A stretch of 64,000 nucleotides of DNA, taken from an uncultured Roseibium sp. Lineage in GTDB: Bacteria > Pseudomonadota > Alphaproteobacteria > Rhizobiales > Stappiaceae. Below, in pieces: positions 1-8,509 of the stretch. Positions within the stretch are counted from its first letter, which is position 1; each line of letters starts with the position of its first letter. The notes under the pieces are model-generated. The model had not been told where the DNA came from. It made no database searches and worked only from the letters and a program-made list of their open reading frames with translations. The position numbers were made by a program, and so were the translations under genes. The DNA lies in assembly GCF_947499295.1 (NCBI RefSeq), contig NZ_CANMNP010000004.1:276391-340390 (forward strand), written 5' to 3'.

Positions 1-465
1 CTTGATGACGTCCTTGGTCTTTTCTCCAAGGCCAAGATCAATCACAAATTCCTTGGGTTCCGGAATCTTTTTGCGTTCTTCCGGCGAAGAAATGTGGATC
101 GGTTTGCCACCCGGGTTCATCACGCCCTTGTAGTCACCCTCATCGGTGGACACGAGCACGCGCCTGGAGAACAGGTTGCGCGCGTCAAATCCTCCAACCG
201 GCTGGACATGCGCGAAGCCCTTGTCGGTGACATGAGAGACCAGAAACCCGATCTCGTCCATATGACAGAGCAGCATGACCTTCTTCGGATCGCCCTTCTT
301 CGAGGCCTTGCGACTGTTCCGCTTGCACAGAAGCGAGCCCATGGGATCGACCGTCACTTCGTCGAACAGATCCTTGATTTCGGCCTGGATCAAGTCGCGA
401 ACGCGGTGTTCGTGACCCGGCACACCCGGTGTTTCACAAAGGTTGCGGAGCAGTTCGATATTCAT
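1..465 (-). CDS. M42 family metallopeptidase (partial, C-terminus outside window)
   Basis: The reverse strand reads MNIELLRNLCETPGVPGHEH and runs off the left edge after about 155 residues, with no stop inside the window. The opening (LCETPGVPGHE) and the later CHMDEIGF motif, whose His and Asp are the first metal ligands of the family, match M42 glutamyl/leucyl aminopeptidases of the FrvX/CelM type. These are cytosolic dinuclear metal enzymes, often self-assembling, that trim peptides from the N-terminus. The start is the ATG at 465-463, preceded on its strand by a purine-poor leader. The rest of the active site lies outside the window, so activity cannot be judged. The family call is firm; the substrate is unknown. 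Confidence 0.85.
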   Translation of the reverse strand, partial: MNIELLRNLCETPGVPGHEHRVRDLIQAEIKDLFDEVTVDPMGSLLCKRNSRKASKKGDPKKVMLLCHMDEIGFLVSHVTDKGFAHVQPVGGFDARNLFSRRVLVSTDEGDYKGVMNPGGKPIHISSPEERKKIPEPKEFVIDLGLGEKTKDVIK

Positions 466-765
466 GGGGCATCCTGTCGGGGTTGATTTCCGGATCCAAT
501 CCTATGCCAAAATCCCCACACGGATAAAGAGCATAAGCGGCAAGAAACAGCGTAAAGCAGTAAAATAGACCTGACTTTTTTGAAGATAACCCCTGCTACG
601 CCTTAACTGATTGGTCGTCAAATTCGCAATTTCGAACACGCAGTTTGTGCTTTGCCATTGCGGTGTCGTATTTTATCGCGAAAAATTGTTCCTAGATAAA
701 AAAGACGCCTATCGCTTCTGCGAAAAGACGTAGCCCCTTTCGATTAGACCACTCGGGGACGGATC
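466..765. other. Divergent intergenic region
   Basis: This is the spacer between the leftward peptidase and the rightward patatin gene, so it should hold both promoters. It is AT-richer than its flanks near 540-700. I found no coding pattern, RNA gene or clear operator in it. Confidence 0.5.
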
Positions 766-1851
766 ATGGCCCAGAAAAAACGTTTTATTCTCTCTATAGA
801 TGGCGGCGGTGTCCGCGGCCTTATTCCATTGCGTATTCTTGAAACGCTTGAAAACAGGCTTAACCAGCGCGGTGTCGGCGCGGGCTTGCACAAGGTTTTC
901 GACCTGATGGCAGGCACCTCCACCGGCGGCTTGATTGCCGCAGGTTTGAGTGCACCGCGTCCTGGTGGCAGCATGGGTGAAGCCGCAGCGACGATTGCCG
1001 AGCTCAGAGCGTTCTACGAACGCGACGCGCGCGATATCTTCAACAACTCGATTACGACACGACTGGCGCGAGCCGTCACCAACCCTTATGGCCTTTTTGA
1101 TGAGACCTATGATGCACGGCCGCTTGAAAAGCTCCTGAAAGAGCGCTTCGGATGGACCTCCATGGCCAGTGCACTCACAAAGCTGGTTCTGACAGCTTAC
1201 GACATCGAACAGCGCAAGGCCGTATTCATGACCAACGGGCTGGAGGAAAATGGCAGTCGTCCCGACGACTACTATTTCTGGCAGGCTGTGCGCGCGACCA
1301 CGGCAGCGCCTTCCTTCTTTGAGCCCGCCAAGGTTGAAAACCTGACCCGCAAGCGAGATGAAGCGCTCGTCGATGGCGGCGTCTTCATGAACGACCCGGC
1401 CGTTGCCGCCTATCTCGAGGCACGCAAGATCGGGTGGGATCAGGATGAGATCGTCATTCTGTCGCTCGGGACCGGTAAAGCGCCCGAAAGGCCCTTCCCT
1501 TATAAGGAAGCCATCGGCTGGGGAGGCCTTGGCTGGATGCAGCCCTCAAAAGGTGTGCCGATCCTGTCGATCTTCTCCGACGGACAGAGCCAGACCGCAG
1601 CCTATCAGGCGGCACATCTGTTCGGTGATCTGCCGAATGTCACCTATTACCGACTGAATGCGGAACTCGCGCCGGACGGCGAAGACATGGACAACGCCCG
1701 GCCCGGCAACATCATTGCCCTGAACGGCGCAGCCGACGTTGTCATTCGTGACAACACGATATTCCTCGATGAATTTGCCGACATGTTGAAAGAGCACGCG
1801 GAAAGCAGGGAAACGGATGCAGGACCGGCCGAATTAGTGCATGCTGCCTGA
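766..1851 (+). CDS. Patatin-like phospholipase
   Basis: A 361-residue protein with the full patatin signature: a glycine-rich oxyanion loop DGGGVRG at about residues 11-17, the nucleophile elbow GTSTGG at about 50-55, and the catalytic Asp in DGGVFMND at about 204-211. The family hydrolyses acyl chains from phospholipids or lysophospholipids with a Ser-Asp dyad. There is no signal peptide, so it is probably cytosolic or membrane-peripheral. The ATG follows a GGGGAC purine stretch at suitable distance. The single-domain layout resembles the CapV/CBASS effector branch as well as housekeeping patatins, but no cyclase, HORMA or ubiquitin-like gene is nearby, so a stand-alone lipase role is more likely. 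The biochemical class is well supported; the physiological substrate is not. Confidence 0.85.
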   Translation: MAQKKRFILSIDGGGVRGLIPLRILETLENRLNQRGVGAGLHKVFDLMAGTSTGGLIAAGLSAPRPGGSMGEAAATIAELRAFYERDARDIFNNSITTRLARAVTNPYGLFDETYDARPLEKLLKERFGWTSMASALTKLVLTAYDIEQRKAVFMTNGLEENGSRPDDYYFWQAVRATTAAPSFFEPAKVENLTRKRDEALVDGGVFMNDPAVAAYLEARKIGWDQDEIVILSLGTGKAPERPFPYKEAIGWGGLGWMQPSKGVPILSIFSDGQSQTAAYQAAHLFGDLPNVTYYRLNAELAPDGEDMDNARPGNIIALNGAADVVIRDNTIFLDEFADMLKEHAESRETDAGPAELVHAA

Positions 1852-1937
1852 AGCAAAAGGTGGAACCGGGCGCCGGAAACCCCTCCGGCGTGCACTGGCT
1901 CCACAAAGGCATTGATGCACGAGGTTCCAAAGTGGTC

Positions 1938-3020
1938 ATGGACTGGAGACCGGCAGCCAACAAATTGAGTCCTGCAATCGCCGCATGCGCAGGAGCTCTA
2001 TTATTCGTTCTGTCGACCCCGGCGCTGGCGGCCGTTGTCCCTGTTCCAGCCGTCAAACCGGCAACCGCTGACAAGTCGCACTATTCACCGAGCCTGAAGG
2101 TCATTGCGGGCACGCCTGTGCCCGCACGAAAGCGCGCCGTTCCTGAAGGTTACATTGCCAGCAAACCCGAACTGGTGCTTTATCCCGATTTTCCGGCCAA
2201 GAACTATTTCGGAGCCGCGAACGGTCCGGCCTCATTGAAGGCACGTGCCATAGGCTCTTACGCGAAAGGTTGTCTTGCCGGCGGGACGGTCCTGCCCGCC
2301 GACGGTCCGACATGGCAGGCCATGCGACTTTCCAGGAACCGTAACTGGGGTCACCCTGAACTGGTCGCCTACCTGAAGGATCTCGCCGCAGATGCACCAA
2401 AGGTCGGCTGGAACGGCCTCTTGGTTGGTGATCTGGCACAGCCTCGAGGTGGACCTATGCTGTCCGGTCATGCAAGCCATCAGATCGGCCTGGATGCCGA
2501 TATCTGGCTGAGAGAAATGCCCAACCGGCGCCTGAGCGCTGAAGAGCGTGAACAGATCTCGGCAATCTCCATGTTGAAAGGTCCACTGGATGTCAAAGGC
2601 GCCGATCGCCGTGTCGATCCGAACAAATGGACTGACGTTCACGCTCGGCTGATCCGCCGGGCCGCATCCGACAAGCGCGTCGCCCGTATTTTCGTCAATC
2701 CGACGATCAAGAAGGCCTTGTGCGAATTTGAAAAAGGAAAGAACCGGGCTTGGCTTCGAAAAGTTCGGCCTTGGTGGGGACACCATTATCATTTCCATGT
2801 GCGGCTATCGTGCCCGGCCGGCAGTGTCGGGTGCAAAAATCAGAACCCGCCGCCACCCGGCGATGGCTGTGGCGAACATCTGACCTATTGGTTGTCCGAT
2901 GAACCCTGGGTACCGAAAAACCCGCCCAAGAAAGGCGAAAAGCCGAAGGTCGTGAAAAAGCGGCCGATGGCATTGGCCGCTCTTCCCAAGGACTGCCGGA
3001 CAGTGCTGAAAGCAGACTAG
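1938..3020 (+). CDS. mepA: Penicillin-insensitive murein endopeptidase MepA
   Basis: A periplasmic M74 zinc peptidase that cuts D-Ala-meso-DAP cross-links in peptidoglycan. From the chosen ATG the protein has about 360 residues and begins with a signal peptide: a hydrophobic stretch IAACAGALLFVLSTPALA, with cleavage probably after ALA. The zinc-ligand region SGHASHQIGLDADIW and the C-terminal WWGHHYHFHVRL motif are both present, as are the paired cysteines typical of the family. The reading frame is open upstream to a GTG at 1860, but that would put 26 charged residues ahead of the signal peptide; the ATG at 1938 with GAGGT at 1921-1925 fits better. The C-terminus is a Lys/Pro-rich tail. Its stop overlaps the stop of the convergent GNAT gene in a shared CTAG. 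Confidence 0.93.
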   Translation: MDWRPAANKLSPAIAACAGALLFVLSTPALAAVVPVPAVKPATADKSHYSPSLKVIAGTPVPARKRAVPEGYIASKPELVLYPDFPAKNYFGAANGPASLKARAIGSYAKGCLAGGTVLPADGPTWQAMRLSRNRNWGHPELVAYLKDLAADAPKVGWNGLLVGDLAQPRGGPMLSGHASHQIGLDADIWLREMPNRRLSAEEREQISAISMLKGPLDVKGADRRVDPNKWTDVHARLIRRAASDKRVARIFVNPTIKKALCEFEKGKNRAWLRKVRPWWGHHYHFHVRLSCPAGSVGCKNQNPPPPGDGCGEHLTYWLSDEPWVPKNPPKKGEKPKVVKKRPMALAALPKDCRTVLKAD

Positions 3021-3535
3021 CGTTCCGGAGCTGGCGCCTTTTCATCGAGCACCTTTGTCAGAAACACCAGATCCAACCAGCGTCCGAATTTGGTTCCGAT
3101 CTGCGGCAAGTGTCCTGTGACTTCAAAACCGAGCGCATGGTGCAGTCCAATAGACGCTGCATTGTCACCGTCAACCACGCCGACCAGTACATGATATCCA
3201 TTTGCCGTTGCCGTCGAGATCAGCTGCTTCAGAAGCGTGCGTCCAACTCCCTGTCTTTGCACCTTCGGATCAACATAAACCGTGTGCTCGGCCGTCAGAC
3301 GGTAGCCCTCCTTGGCGCGGAAAGATCCGTAACTGGCAAAACCGGCGACGCTGCCCGCTTCCGTTTCCGCCACCAACACAGGCAGACCTTCCAGTTGGCG
3401 GCTTTCAAACCAGCTGGTCCGTTCTTCCAGGGTTTCTTCCTGCGTTGTCCAGGCAGCCGTAGTCTCTCTGACGGCGTGATTGTAAAGCGCGAGGATGTCG
3501 GGAAGGTCTTTCGGGTCGGCATTGCGAATTTTCAT
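3017..3535 (-). CDS. GNAT N-acetyltransferase, phosphinothricin/methionine-sulfoximine acetyltransferase type
   Basis: A 172-residue single GNAT domain beginning MKIRNADPKDLPDILALYN. The acetyl-CoA pyrophosphate loop VQRQGVGRTLL is at about 88-98, and the later NAASIGLHHALGFEVTGHL block is typical of the Pat/Bar/YncA branch, which N-acetylates phosphinothricin, methionine sulfoximine or related amino compounds. The frame extends upstream to 3619, but the extra residues do not resemble the family; the ATG at 3535 gives the usual length. Upstream Met codons at 3538 and 3547 are close alternatives. The fold is certain. The natural substrate is an inference, since many such enzymes act on methionine derivatives. 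Confidence 0.85.
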   Translation of the reverse strand: MKIRNADPKDLPDILALYNHAVRETTAAWTTQEETLEERTSWFESRQLEGLPVLVAETEAGSVAGFASYGSFRAKEGYRLTAEHTVYVDPKVQRQGVGRTLLKQLISTATANGYHVLVGVVDGDNAASIGLHHALGFEVTGHLPQIGTKFGRWLDLVFLTKVLDEKAPAPER

Positions 3536-3779
3536 CATCGATCTCATGTCTTTTTCGTGCGTATTCCCGCACTGCGCGGCCATTAAAGCCATAGTCTGGC
3601 ACAGCGACAGACACATCATGTTTTGGACGCTCTTGCTGCCGTCAATTCACGTATTGACGGCGGTTTGCATTGAATGGTGCTTCAAGGAAAAAGTTGATCG
3701 TTAAAAAACCAACCGATTTCGGCGCTCAAAGTCCTCAATCCACTAGGCGAAATCGAATTGCAGTGGTAAAGGGGCGGCC

Positions 3780-5585
3780 ATGACGACGAAGACGCTTTCC
3801 AACATCAGAAACTTTTCCATCGTAGCCCATATTGATCATGGCAAGTCGACTCTGGCTGACCGGCTGATCCAGATGACCGGCACGATGACCGATCGGGAAA
3901 TGACCGAACAGGTCCTCGATTCCATGGATATCGAGCGAGAGCGCGGCATCACGATCAAGGCGCAGACGGTTCGGCTCATTTACAATGCCAAGGACGGCGA
4001 GCAATACACGCTGAACCTGATCGATACACCCGGCCACGTGGACTTTGCCTATGAAGTCTCCAGATCCCTGGCTGCCTGTGAAGGCTCATTGCTGGTGGTC
4101 GATGCGTCTCAGGGCGTTGAGGCCCAGACTCTTGCCAACGTCTATCAGGCCATCGACAACGACCACGAGATCGTCACCGTCCTGAACAAGATCGATCTGC
4201 CTGCTGCCGAACCTGATCGCATCAAGGAGCAGATTGAGGACGTGATCGGTATCGACGCGTCGGAAGCCTGCATGATTTCGGCCAAGACCGGTCTTGGTGT
4301 CGAAGATGTTCTGGAAGCCATCGTTCAGAAGCTTCCAGCACCGCAAGGCGATCCGGATGACACGCTCAAGGCGATGTTGGTCGACAGCTGGTACGACACC
4401 TATCTCGGTGTGATGGTCCTTGTGCGCATCATCAATGGTTCGCTCAAAAAAGGCCAGAAGATCAAGATGATGGGAACTGGCGCGTCTTACGACGTCGACA
4501 GGGTCGGTGCCATGACGCCGAAGTTCCTTCAGGTCGAAGAACTGAAAGCCGGTGAAATCGGCGTTCTTACCGGCTCGATCAAGGAAGTTGCCGATACGCG
4601 CGTCGGTGACACCATCACGCTCGACAAGAAACCCTGCGCTGAACCACTTCCAGGCTTCAAACCGGCGCAACCGGTCGTCTTCTGCGGGCTTTTCCCGGTT
4701 GATGCCAATGACTTTGAGGACCTGCGCGCAGCAATGGGCAAACTGCGCCTCAACGACGCCAGCTTCTCTTTCGAGATGGAAACCTCAGCCGCACTCGGCT
4801 TTGGTTTTCGCTGCGGCTTCCTCGGGCTGCTGCACCTGGAGATCATCCAGGAGCGTTTGTCGCGCGAATTCAACCTCGATCTGATCGCAACCGCACCGTC
4901 CGTTGTCTACCAGATTTCCCTGACCGACGGATCGCAGCTGGATCTGCACAACCCGGCCGACATGCCGGACATCGTGAAAATCTCCGAGATCAGTGAACCG
5001 TGGATCCGCGCGACCATCATGACACCGGACGACTACCTTGGTGGCATCTTGAAACTTTGTCAGGAGCGTCGCGGCATTCAGGTCGAACTGTCATATGTCG
5101 GTTCTCGAGCCATGGTCGCTTACGACCTGCCGCTCAATGAAGTCGTGTTCGACTTCTACGACCGATTGAAATCGATCTCGAAGGGCTACGCCTCCTTCGA
5201 CTATCAGTTGTCCGACTATCGGGCAGGCGATCTCGTGAAGATGTCCATCCTCGTCAACGAGGAACCGGTCGACGCGCTTTCGGTTCTGGTACACCGCAGT
5301 CAGGCCGATCGGCGTGGGCGGGCGATGTGCGAAAAGCTGAAAGAGCTGATCCCGCGGCACATGTTCAAGATTCCCATTCAGGCGGCGATCGGAGGCAGGG
5401 TCATTGCCCGCGAAACCATCTCCGCCATGCGCAAGGATGTGACGGCCAAGTGTTACGGCGGCGATGCCACACGCAAGCGCAAGCTCCTGGAAAAGCAGAA
5501 GGCCGGCAAGAAGAAGATGCGCCAGTTCGGCAAGGTAGAAATTCCGCAGGACGCCTTCATCCAGGCCCTGAAGATGGAAGAGTGA
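3780..5585 (+). CDS. lepA: Elongation factor 4 (LepA), ribosomal back-translocase GTPase
   Basis: At 601 residues this is the normal LepA length. The G1 loop [14 protein letters not shown], the effector RGITIKAQ, G3 DTPGHVDF, G4 NKIDLP and G5 SAKTG are all readable in the first 170 residues. They are followed by the EF-G-like domains II, III and V and the LepA-specific C-terminal basic region ending near [20 protein letters not shown]. The factor binds ribosomes and remodels stalled or mistranslocated complexes and helps assembly of the 30S subunit. It appears to be monocistronic: the next gene is convergent. No unusual substitution is visible. Confidence 0.98.
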   Translation: MTTKTLSNIRNFSIVAHIDHGKSTLADRLIQMTGTMTDREMTEQVLDSMDIERERGITIKAQTVRLIYNAKDGEQYTLNLIDTPGHVDFAYEVSRSLAACEGSLLVVDASQGVEAQTLANVYQAIDNDHEIVTVLNKIDLPAAEPDRIKEQIEDVIGIDASEACMISAKTGLGVEDVLEAIVQKLPAPQGDPDDTLKAMLVDSWYDTYLGVMVLVRIINGSLKKGQKIKMMGTGASYDVDRVGAMTPKFLQVEELKAGEIGVLTGSIKEVADTRVGDTITLDKKPCAEPLPGFKPAQPVVFCGLFPVDANDFEDLRAAMGKLRLNDASFSFEMETSAALGFGFRCGFLGLLHLEIIQERLSREFNLDLIATAPSVVYQISLTDGSQLDLHNPADMPDIVKISEISEPWIRATIMTPDDYLGGILKLCQERRGIQVELSYVGSRAMVAYDLPLNEVVFDFYDRLKSISKGYASFDYQLSDYRAGDLVKMSILVNEEPVDALSVLVHRSQADRRGRAMCEKLKELIPRHMFKIPIQAAIGGRVIARETISAMRKDVTAKCYGGDATRKRKLLEKQKAGKKKMRQFGKVEIPQDAFIQALKMEE

Positions 5586-5693
5586 GAAAGCGGCTGGTTT
5601 TCTAGGTTGCCAATGTTCCAGTGATACTTTGGCGACTTTCGAACGCGCGGGCGCCGCATCGGTTGCTGGCCCGCCCCTAAAAATACGGCCCGC

Positions 5694-6530
5694 TCATGCA
5701 GTCCGAAACGCTTTCAGAATCGCAGAACCGATTGCTGCTTTATCCCGGCTATAGAGGGCCATCCTTGTCTTGGGCAGCTTTGGAAGCTGATATTCCGCGC
5801 CGACATCCCGGCAACCATCCGGTACGTTGCGCTTGTCGAGACAAGCTATGCCGAGGCCTGAACTGACAGCCGCCTGAACAGCACTGACACCTGTGCCGAT
5901 AAAGGCGTCCTCAAACCCGACGGCCGCAGTGTTCAAAGCAGTTGTTGCAAGCTGTCTCAAAGCGCAACTGCTGGCCAATGCCACCAGTGGCAAGTTGCTA
6001 CCCGCTTCCCATTGAAAGTCGTTCGCAGCCGTCCAGACCAGTTCTTCCTCAAAAGCTGTCTGACCCGTAGCCTCAACATCTTCAAAGCGCACCAAGACGG
6101 CATTGAAAAGACCCGACTTGTAGTCGCGAAAAAGTCTGCCAGATAACCCAACCGTGACATGCCAGCGACACTCCGGCAGTTCGTGACTGAGTTTCGCGAT
6201 GATCTCTGGAAGCCGCGCTCCGGCTGCATGATCGCTGATGCCCAACAAAACCTGTTTGGGTGTGTCCTTGCCGTTGACCCGCGATATCACCCGATCGTGC
6301 AATTCGATCAAATCGCGTGCATCGTTCAAAAACCTTGTCCCGAATGGGGTCAACTGAACAGACCGCGGAGAGCGTGCAAGCAGTGTATCGCCAAGCCGCT
6401 CTTCCAACTTCTTGATCTTGACGCTGACAGCCGACTGGCTCGCACCGGTCAACGAGCCTGCCTTTGTGAAACTGTTGGTTTCGGCAACGCCAATAAAAGC
6501 CCGAAGAAGGTCAGGGTCCAAATCAGTCAT
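5694..6530 (-). CDS. LysR-family transcriptional regulator
   Basis: A 278-residue protein with the LysR winged helix-turn-helix at residues 5-65 (LLRAFIGVAETNSFTKAG, then SQSAVSVKIKKLEERLG), followed by a periplasmic-binding-like effector domain. It is divergent from the tautomerase gene across about 100 bp, the usual arrangement for a LysR protein that controls its neighbour and itself. No close functional match can be named from sequence alone. The effector domain is slightly short, and a stretch around residues 170-190 is low in charged residues. The start is the ATG at 6530, with a poor ribosome-binding site as is common for autoregulated LysR genes. Confidence 0.88.
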   Translation of the reverse strand: MTDLDPDLLRAFIGVAETNSFTKAGSLTGASQSAVSVKIKKLEERLGDTLLARSPRSVQLTPFGTRFLNDARDLIELHDRVISRVNGKDTPKQVLLGISDHAAGARLPEIIAKLSHELPECRWHVTVGLSGRLFRDYKSGLFNAVLVRFEDVEATGQTAFEEELVWTAANDFQWEAGSNLPLVALASSCALRQLATTALNTAAVGFEDAFIGTGVSAVQAAVSSGLGIACLDKRNVPDGCRDVGAEYQLPKLPKTRMALYSRDKAAIGSAILKAFRTA

Positions 6531-6634
6531 AGCTCTATTCTATTTTCGAATTTTAAATATATCAAAGATTTGTTTTGTTTATCTTTAGCTGCCGGTTAGC
6601 GTCCTCTTGTTGCCGCAAACACTTGGAGGTTGAT

Positions 6635-7036
6635 ATGCCGCTCACCCAGATTTCCATCCGCAAGGGCTCAAAGACCGAGGCTCAAAAGCGCACGATTTTC
6701 AACGAGATCTATACGTCGATGCGTGAGACGTTCAATGTGCCGGAAGATGATCGGTTCATGACATTGAGTGAACACGCAGCCGAGGATTTTGTCTTTGGCC
6801 GGCACTATATGAATATCGCCCGGTCCGACGATCTTATCTTGATCCGGCTGACCGTGAGCGACACGCGCAACACCGGGCAGAAACAAGCGCTCTTCAAGCG
6901 AATTGCCGACAGTTTGGAGCGCGAACTGGGCGTACGTCCGGAAGATGTCTTTATCAGTCTGGTTGAATCCAAATCGGAAAACTGGTCGTTCGGACATGGC
7001 ATAGCGCAATATGCAGAAAAAGTGCCTCAGACCTGA
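6635..7036 (+). CDS. Tautomerase family protein (Tautomerase_2 type)
   Basis: A 133-residue protein beginning MPLTQISIRKGSKTEAQK. The Pro after the initiator Met would be the catalytic N-terminal proline of the 4-oxalocrotonate tautomerase superfamily once Met is removed. Two beta-alpha-beta halves can be seen (TQISIRKG... and LILIRLTVSD...RIADSLERELGVRPEDVFISLVE), as in the longer fused tautomerases. ATG 6635 is preceded by TTGGAGG at 6623-6629. The frame is open further upstream, but that would bury the proline. It is likely controlled by the divergent LysR gene. The enzyme class is probable; the substrate (an alpha-keto or enol acid) is not identifiable. Confidence 0.85.
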   Translation: MPLTQISIRKGSKTEAQKRTIFNEIYTSMRETFNVPEDDRFMTLSEHAAEDFVFGRHYMNIARSDDLILIRLTVSDTRNTGQKQALFKRIADSLERELGVRPEDVFISLVESKSENWSFGHGIAQYAEKVPQT

Positions 7037-7062
7037 GAGGCCAAGGAAGGGCGGCCGCGGGG

Positions 7063-7662
7063 TTAGTCAACAGTCACCACCTTGCCAGTAATTGCTCCTT
7101 CAACACACTTGGCGTAGGCAAGACCAACCCTTCTGGACGAGACAGGATCGTGGCCCGGAAACCAGGCACCATATTTGCCGGCGGAGACGTCAAGCAAACC
7201 CGGGCTCACCACATTCAGACGCAGGTTCCTCGGCAAATCGATAGCCGCTGAAGTCACGAACCCGGCGAGGGCTCCGTTGGCAGTTGCCGCGCCCACTCCC
7301 ATACGAACAGGATCGCGATCCAGAATGCCACTCGTCAATGTAAAGGACCCTCCGTCGCGGACCGTCTCCAAGCCGGAAAGAACGAGGCTGATTTGAGTCA
7401 GCACCTTGTTTTCCAGACCATAACGAAACATGTCCGTCGTCATGTCGTTCACACGTCCGAATTCCACCTCACCTGCGGCCGAGATGACAGCATCGACGGG
7501 ACCAACTTGCCGATACATCGCCCTGATGCTGTCTCCGGAGGTCAAATCGACTTGAATATCGCCGGATGAGCGCCCGGCGGAAACGACATCATGGCGCGCA
7601 GCGAGCTCTGCATGTGCGGCTTTGCCAACGTCTCCGGATGCACCGATCAGAATGATCTTCAT
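7063..7662 (-). CDS. Short-chain dehydrogenase/reductase family protein
   Basis: A short SDR of 199 residues. The N-terminal nucleotide-binding motif is GASGDVGKA (the TGxxxGxG position begins ILIGASG), the NAG-like strand is VISAAGE, and the catalytic-region serine precedes ILDRDPVRMG. The canonical YxxxK is not evident: the equivalent region reads GVGAATANGALAGF. It may therefore be a non-classical or redox-inactive member of the YfcA/quinone-oxidoreductase-like SDR group. Its ATG overlaps the stop of the MerR gene as ATGA, implying translational coupling, and the MerR protein very probably controls it. The SDR fold is confident; enzymatic activity is uncertain because of the missing Tyr-Lys pair. 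Confidence 0.8.
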   Translation of the reverse strand: MKIILIGASGDVGKAAHAELAARHDVVSAGRSSGDIQVDLTSGDSIRAMYRQVGPVDAVISAAGEVEFGRVNDMTTDMFRYGLENKVLTQISLVLSGLETVRDGGSFTLTSGILDRDPVRMGVGAATANGALAGFVTSAAIDLPRNLRLNVVSPGLLDVSAGKYGAWFPGHDPVSSRRVGLAYAKCVEGAITGKVVTVD

Positions 7663-8021
7663 GAAAGACCTCCTTCAATTTTCGCATATGTGGCAATCTT
7701 GTAGGCCAGCACTTCTTCGCATCGGTTCAGATCAAGCCGACGCTGTTGGAGACGCTTCTCATGTTTCAGCAAGACTTCCTTGCGCTCCCCAATGGTCGTC
7801 CCACCTTGACGGTAGAGAGCCGCAAAACGCTGCATCTCCTTCATCGGCATTCCGGTTTTTCGGAGCCAGTACAGCAGTGTTAGCCATTCGACGTTTTCGC
7901 CCGTAAACTGGCGCAAGCCGTCAGGGCCACGTTCGATTGCCGGAACGAGCCCGGATTTTTCGTAGTATCTGATTGTAGCCGCGCTCAAGCCTGACTTCGC
8001 CGATGCTTCCGATATCCTCAT
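7659..8021 (-). CDS. MerR-family transcriptional regulator
   Basis: A 120-residue MerR protein. The N-terminal winged helix is MRISEASAKSGLSAATIRYY with the family hallmark YYEKSGL, then the wing RQFTGENVEWLTLL. A C-terminal dimerisation helix is rich in Arg, Lys and Glu (ERKEVLLKHEKRLQQRRLDL). The C-terminus has no cysteine cluster, arguing against a metal sensor and for an organic-effector or thiol-independent member. Three starts are possible: 8078, 8027 and 8021. The AAGGG about 8 bases before 8021 favours the last. Its stop overlaps the start of the downstream SDR gene (ATGA). Confidence 0.88.
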   Translation of the reverse strand: MRISEASAKSGLSAATIRYYEKSGLVPAIERGPDGLRQFTGENVEWLTLLYWLRKTGMPMKEMQRFAALYRQGGTTIGERKEVLLKHEKRLQQRRLDLNRCEEVLAYKIATYAKIEGGLS

Positions 8022-8047
8022 GTCCATCACCCTTTGGATTTGCAAAA

Positions 8048-8078
8048 ACCCTACCGGGTTGAAGTCACTCCAAGTCAA
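8048..8078 (-). promoter_or_regulatory. MerR-type promoter/operator with 19-bp spacer
   Basis: On the minus strand TTGACT (8078-8073) and TAGGGT (8053-8048) are separated by exactly 19 bp. Within the spacer and the edge of the -35 box lies the dyad TTGGAGT-G-ACTTCAA (8073-8059, one mismatch). Overlong 19-bp spacing with a dyad between the boxes is the established architecture of MerR-activated promoters, in which the regulator untwists the DNA. It sits 27 bases ahead of the chosen MerR start, so the MerR-SDR operon is probably autoregulated. Confidence 0.75.
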
Positions 8079-8134
8079 GCGCTTTAGGCATAAAACGAAA
8101 ATCGGCTGCGGATTGAGCTATCGGCAAAACCAGA

Positions 8135-8164
8135 AACGGCGCCGGATCGGATCCAGGCGCCGTT
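8135..8164 (-). terminator. Probable terminator of the DUF1127-like gene
   Basis: A perfect 9-bp stem, AACGGCGCC pairing with GGCGCCGTT around a 12-nt loop. On the minus strand it is followed by TTTCTGGTTTTG, a loose U-rich tract. Two further GC-rich hairpins lie at 8179-8194 and 8213-8228, between this one and the stop codon of the small upstream gene. Confidence 0.45.
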
Positions 8165-8238
8165 ATCAGTGTTTCCAACCGGCCCGTTGGGGCCGATCAA
8201 GTTTTGTTTCGACCGGCGTTTCAGCCGGTCGGTTGCGA

Positions 8239-8376
8239 TTATAGCCTGTTGAGCGGCAAGTCTGCCAATTCACGCTGGCTCATACGCTGGATCGCCGGAT
8301 GGGAGAGCGGGTCGGTCCGGTCGTAAGCGGAAGCTGGCCGTGCTCTGAATTGGCGTCGCATAAACAGTTTCATCAT
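8239..8376 (-). CDS. Small DUF1127-like protein
   Basis: A 45-residue open reading frame, MMKLFMRRQFRARPASAYDR at the N-terminus and RELADLPLNRL at the C-terminus. The basic N-terminus and the (S)xRELADLPLxR ending recall the DUF1127/YjiS-type small proteins abundant in Hyphomicrobiales. AAAAAGGAG lies about 10 bases before the ATG pair. It is divergent from a GcvA-type LysR gene. In Brucella and Agrobacterium the LysR protein VtlR/LsrB activates such small genes, so the pairing suggests a similar control here; this is inference. DUF1127 proteins are linked to RNA turnover and to phosphate or carbon metabolism in some species, but no function is assigned. Real-gene status rests on the ribosome-binding site, the family-like ending and the gene-sized gap. 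Confidence 0.65.
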   Translation of the reverse strand: MMKLFMRRQFRARPASAYDRTDPLSHPAIQRMSQRELADLPLNRL

Positions 8377-8509
8377 GAGTTTAAGTCTCCTTTTTATTGT
8401 TTTTCTCATCGCCAAATCCTTCTTTTGAATTTAGCTTGACTTCATATATAGACTCAGAAACTCGATAAATAAATCGACTTTTTGTGAAGTTCAGTATAGT
8501 TTTTCTAAA

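Noticed and set aside
766..1851. CBASS defence system
   Set aside because: Only a patatin is present; no cyclase, sensor or ubiquitin-like partner in the window.
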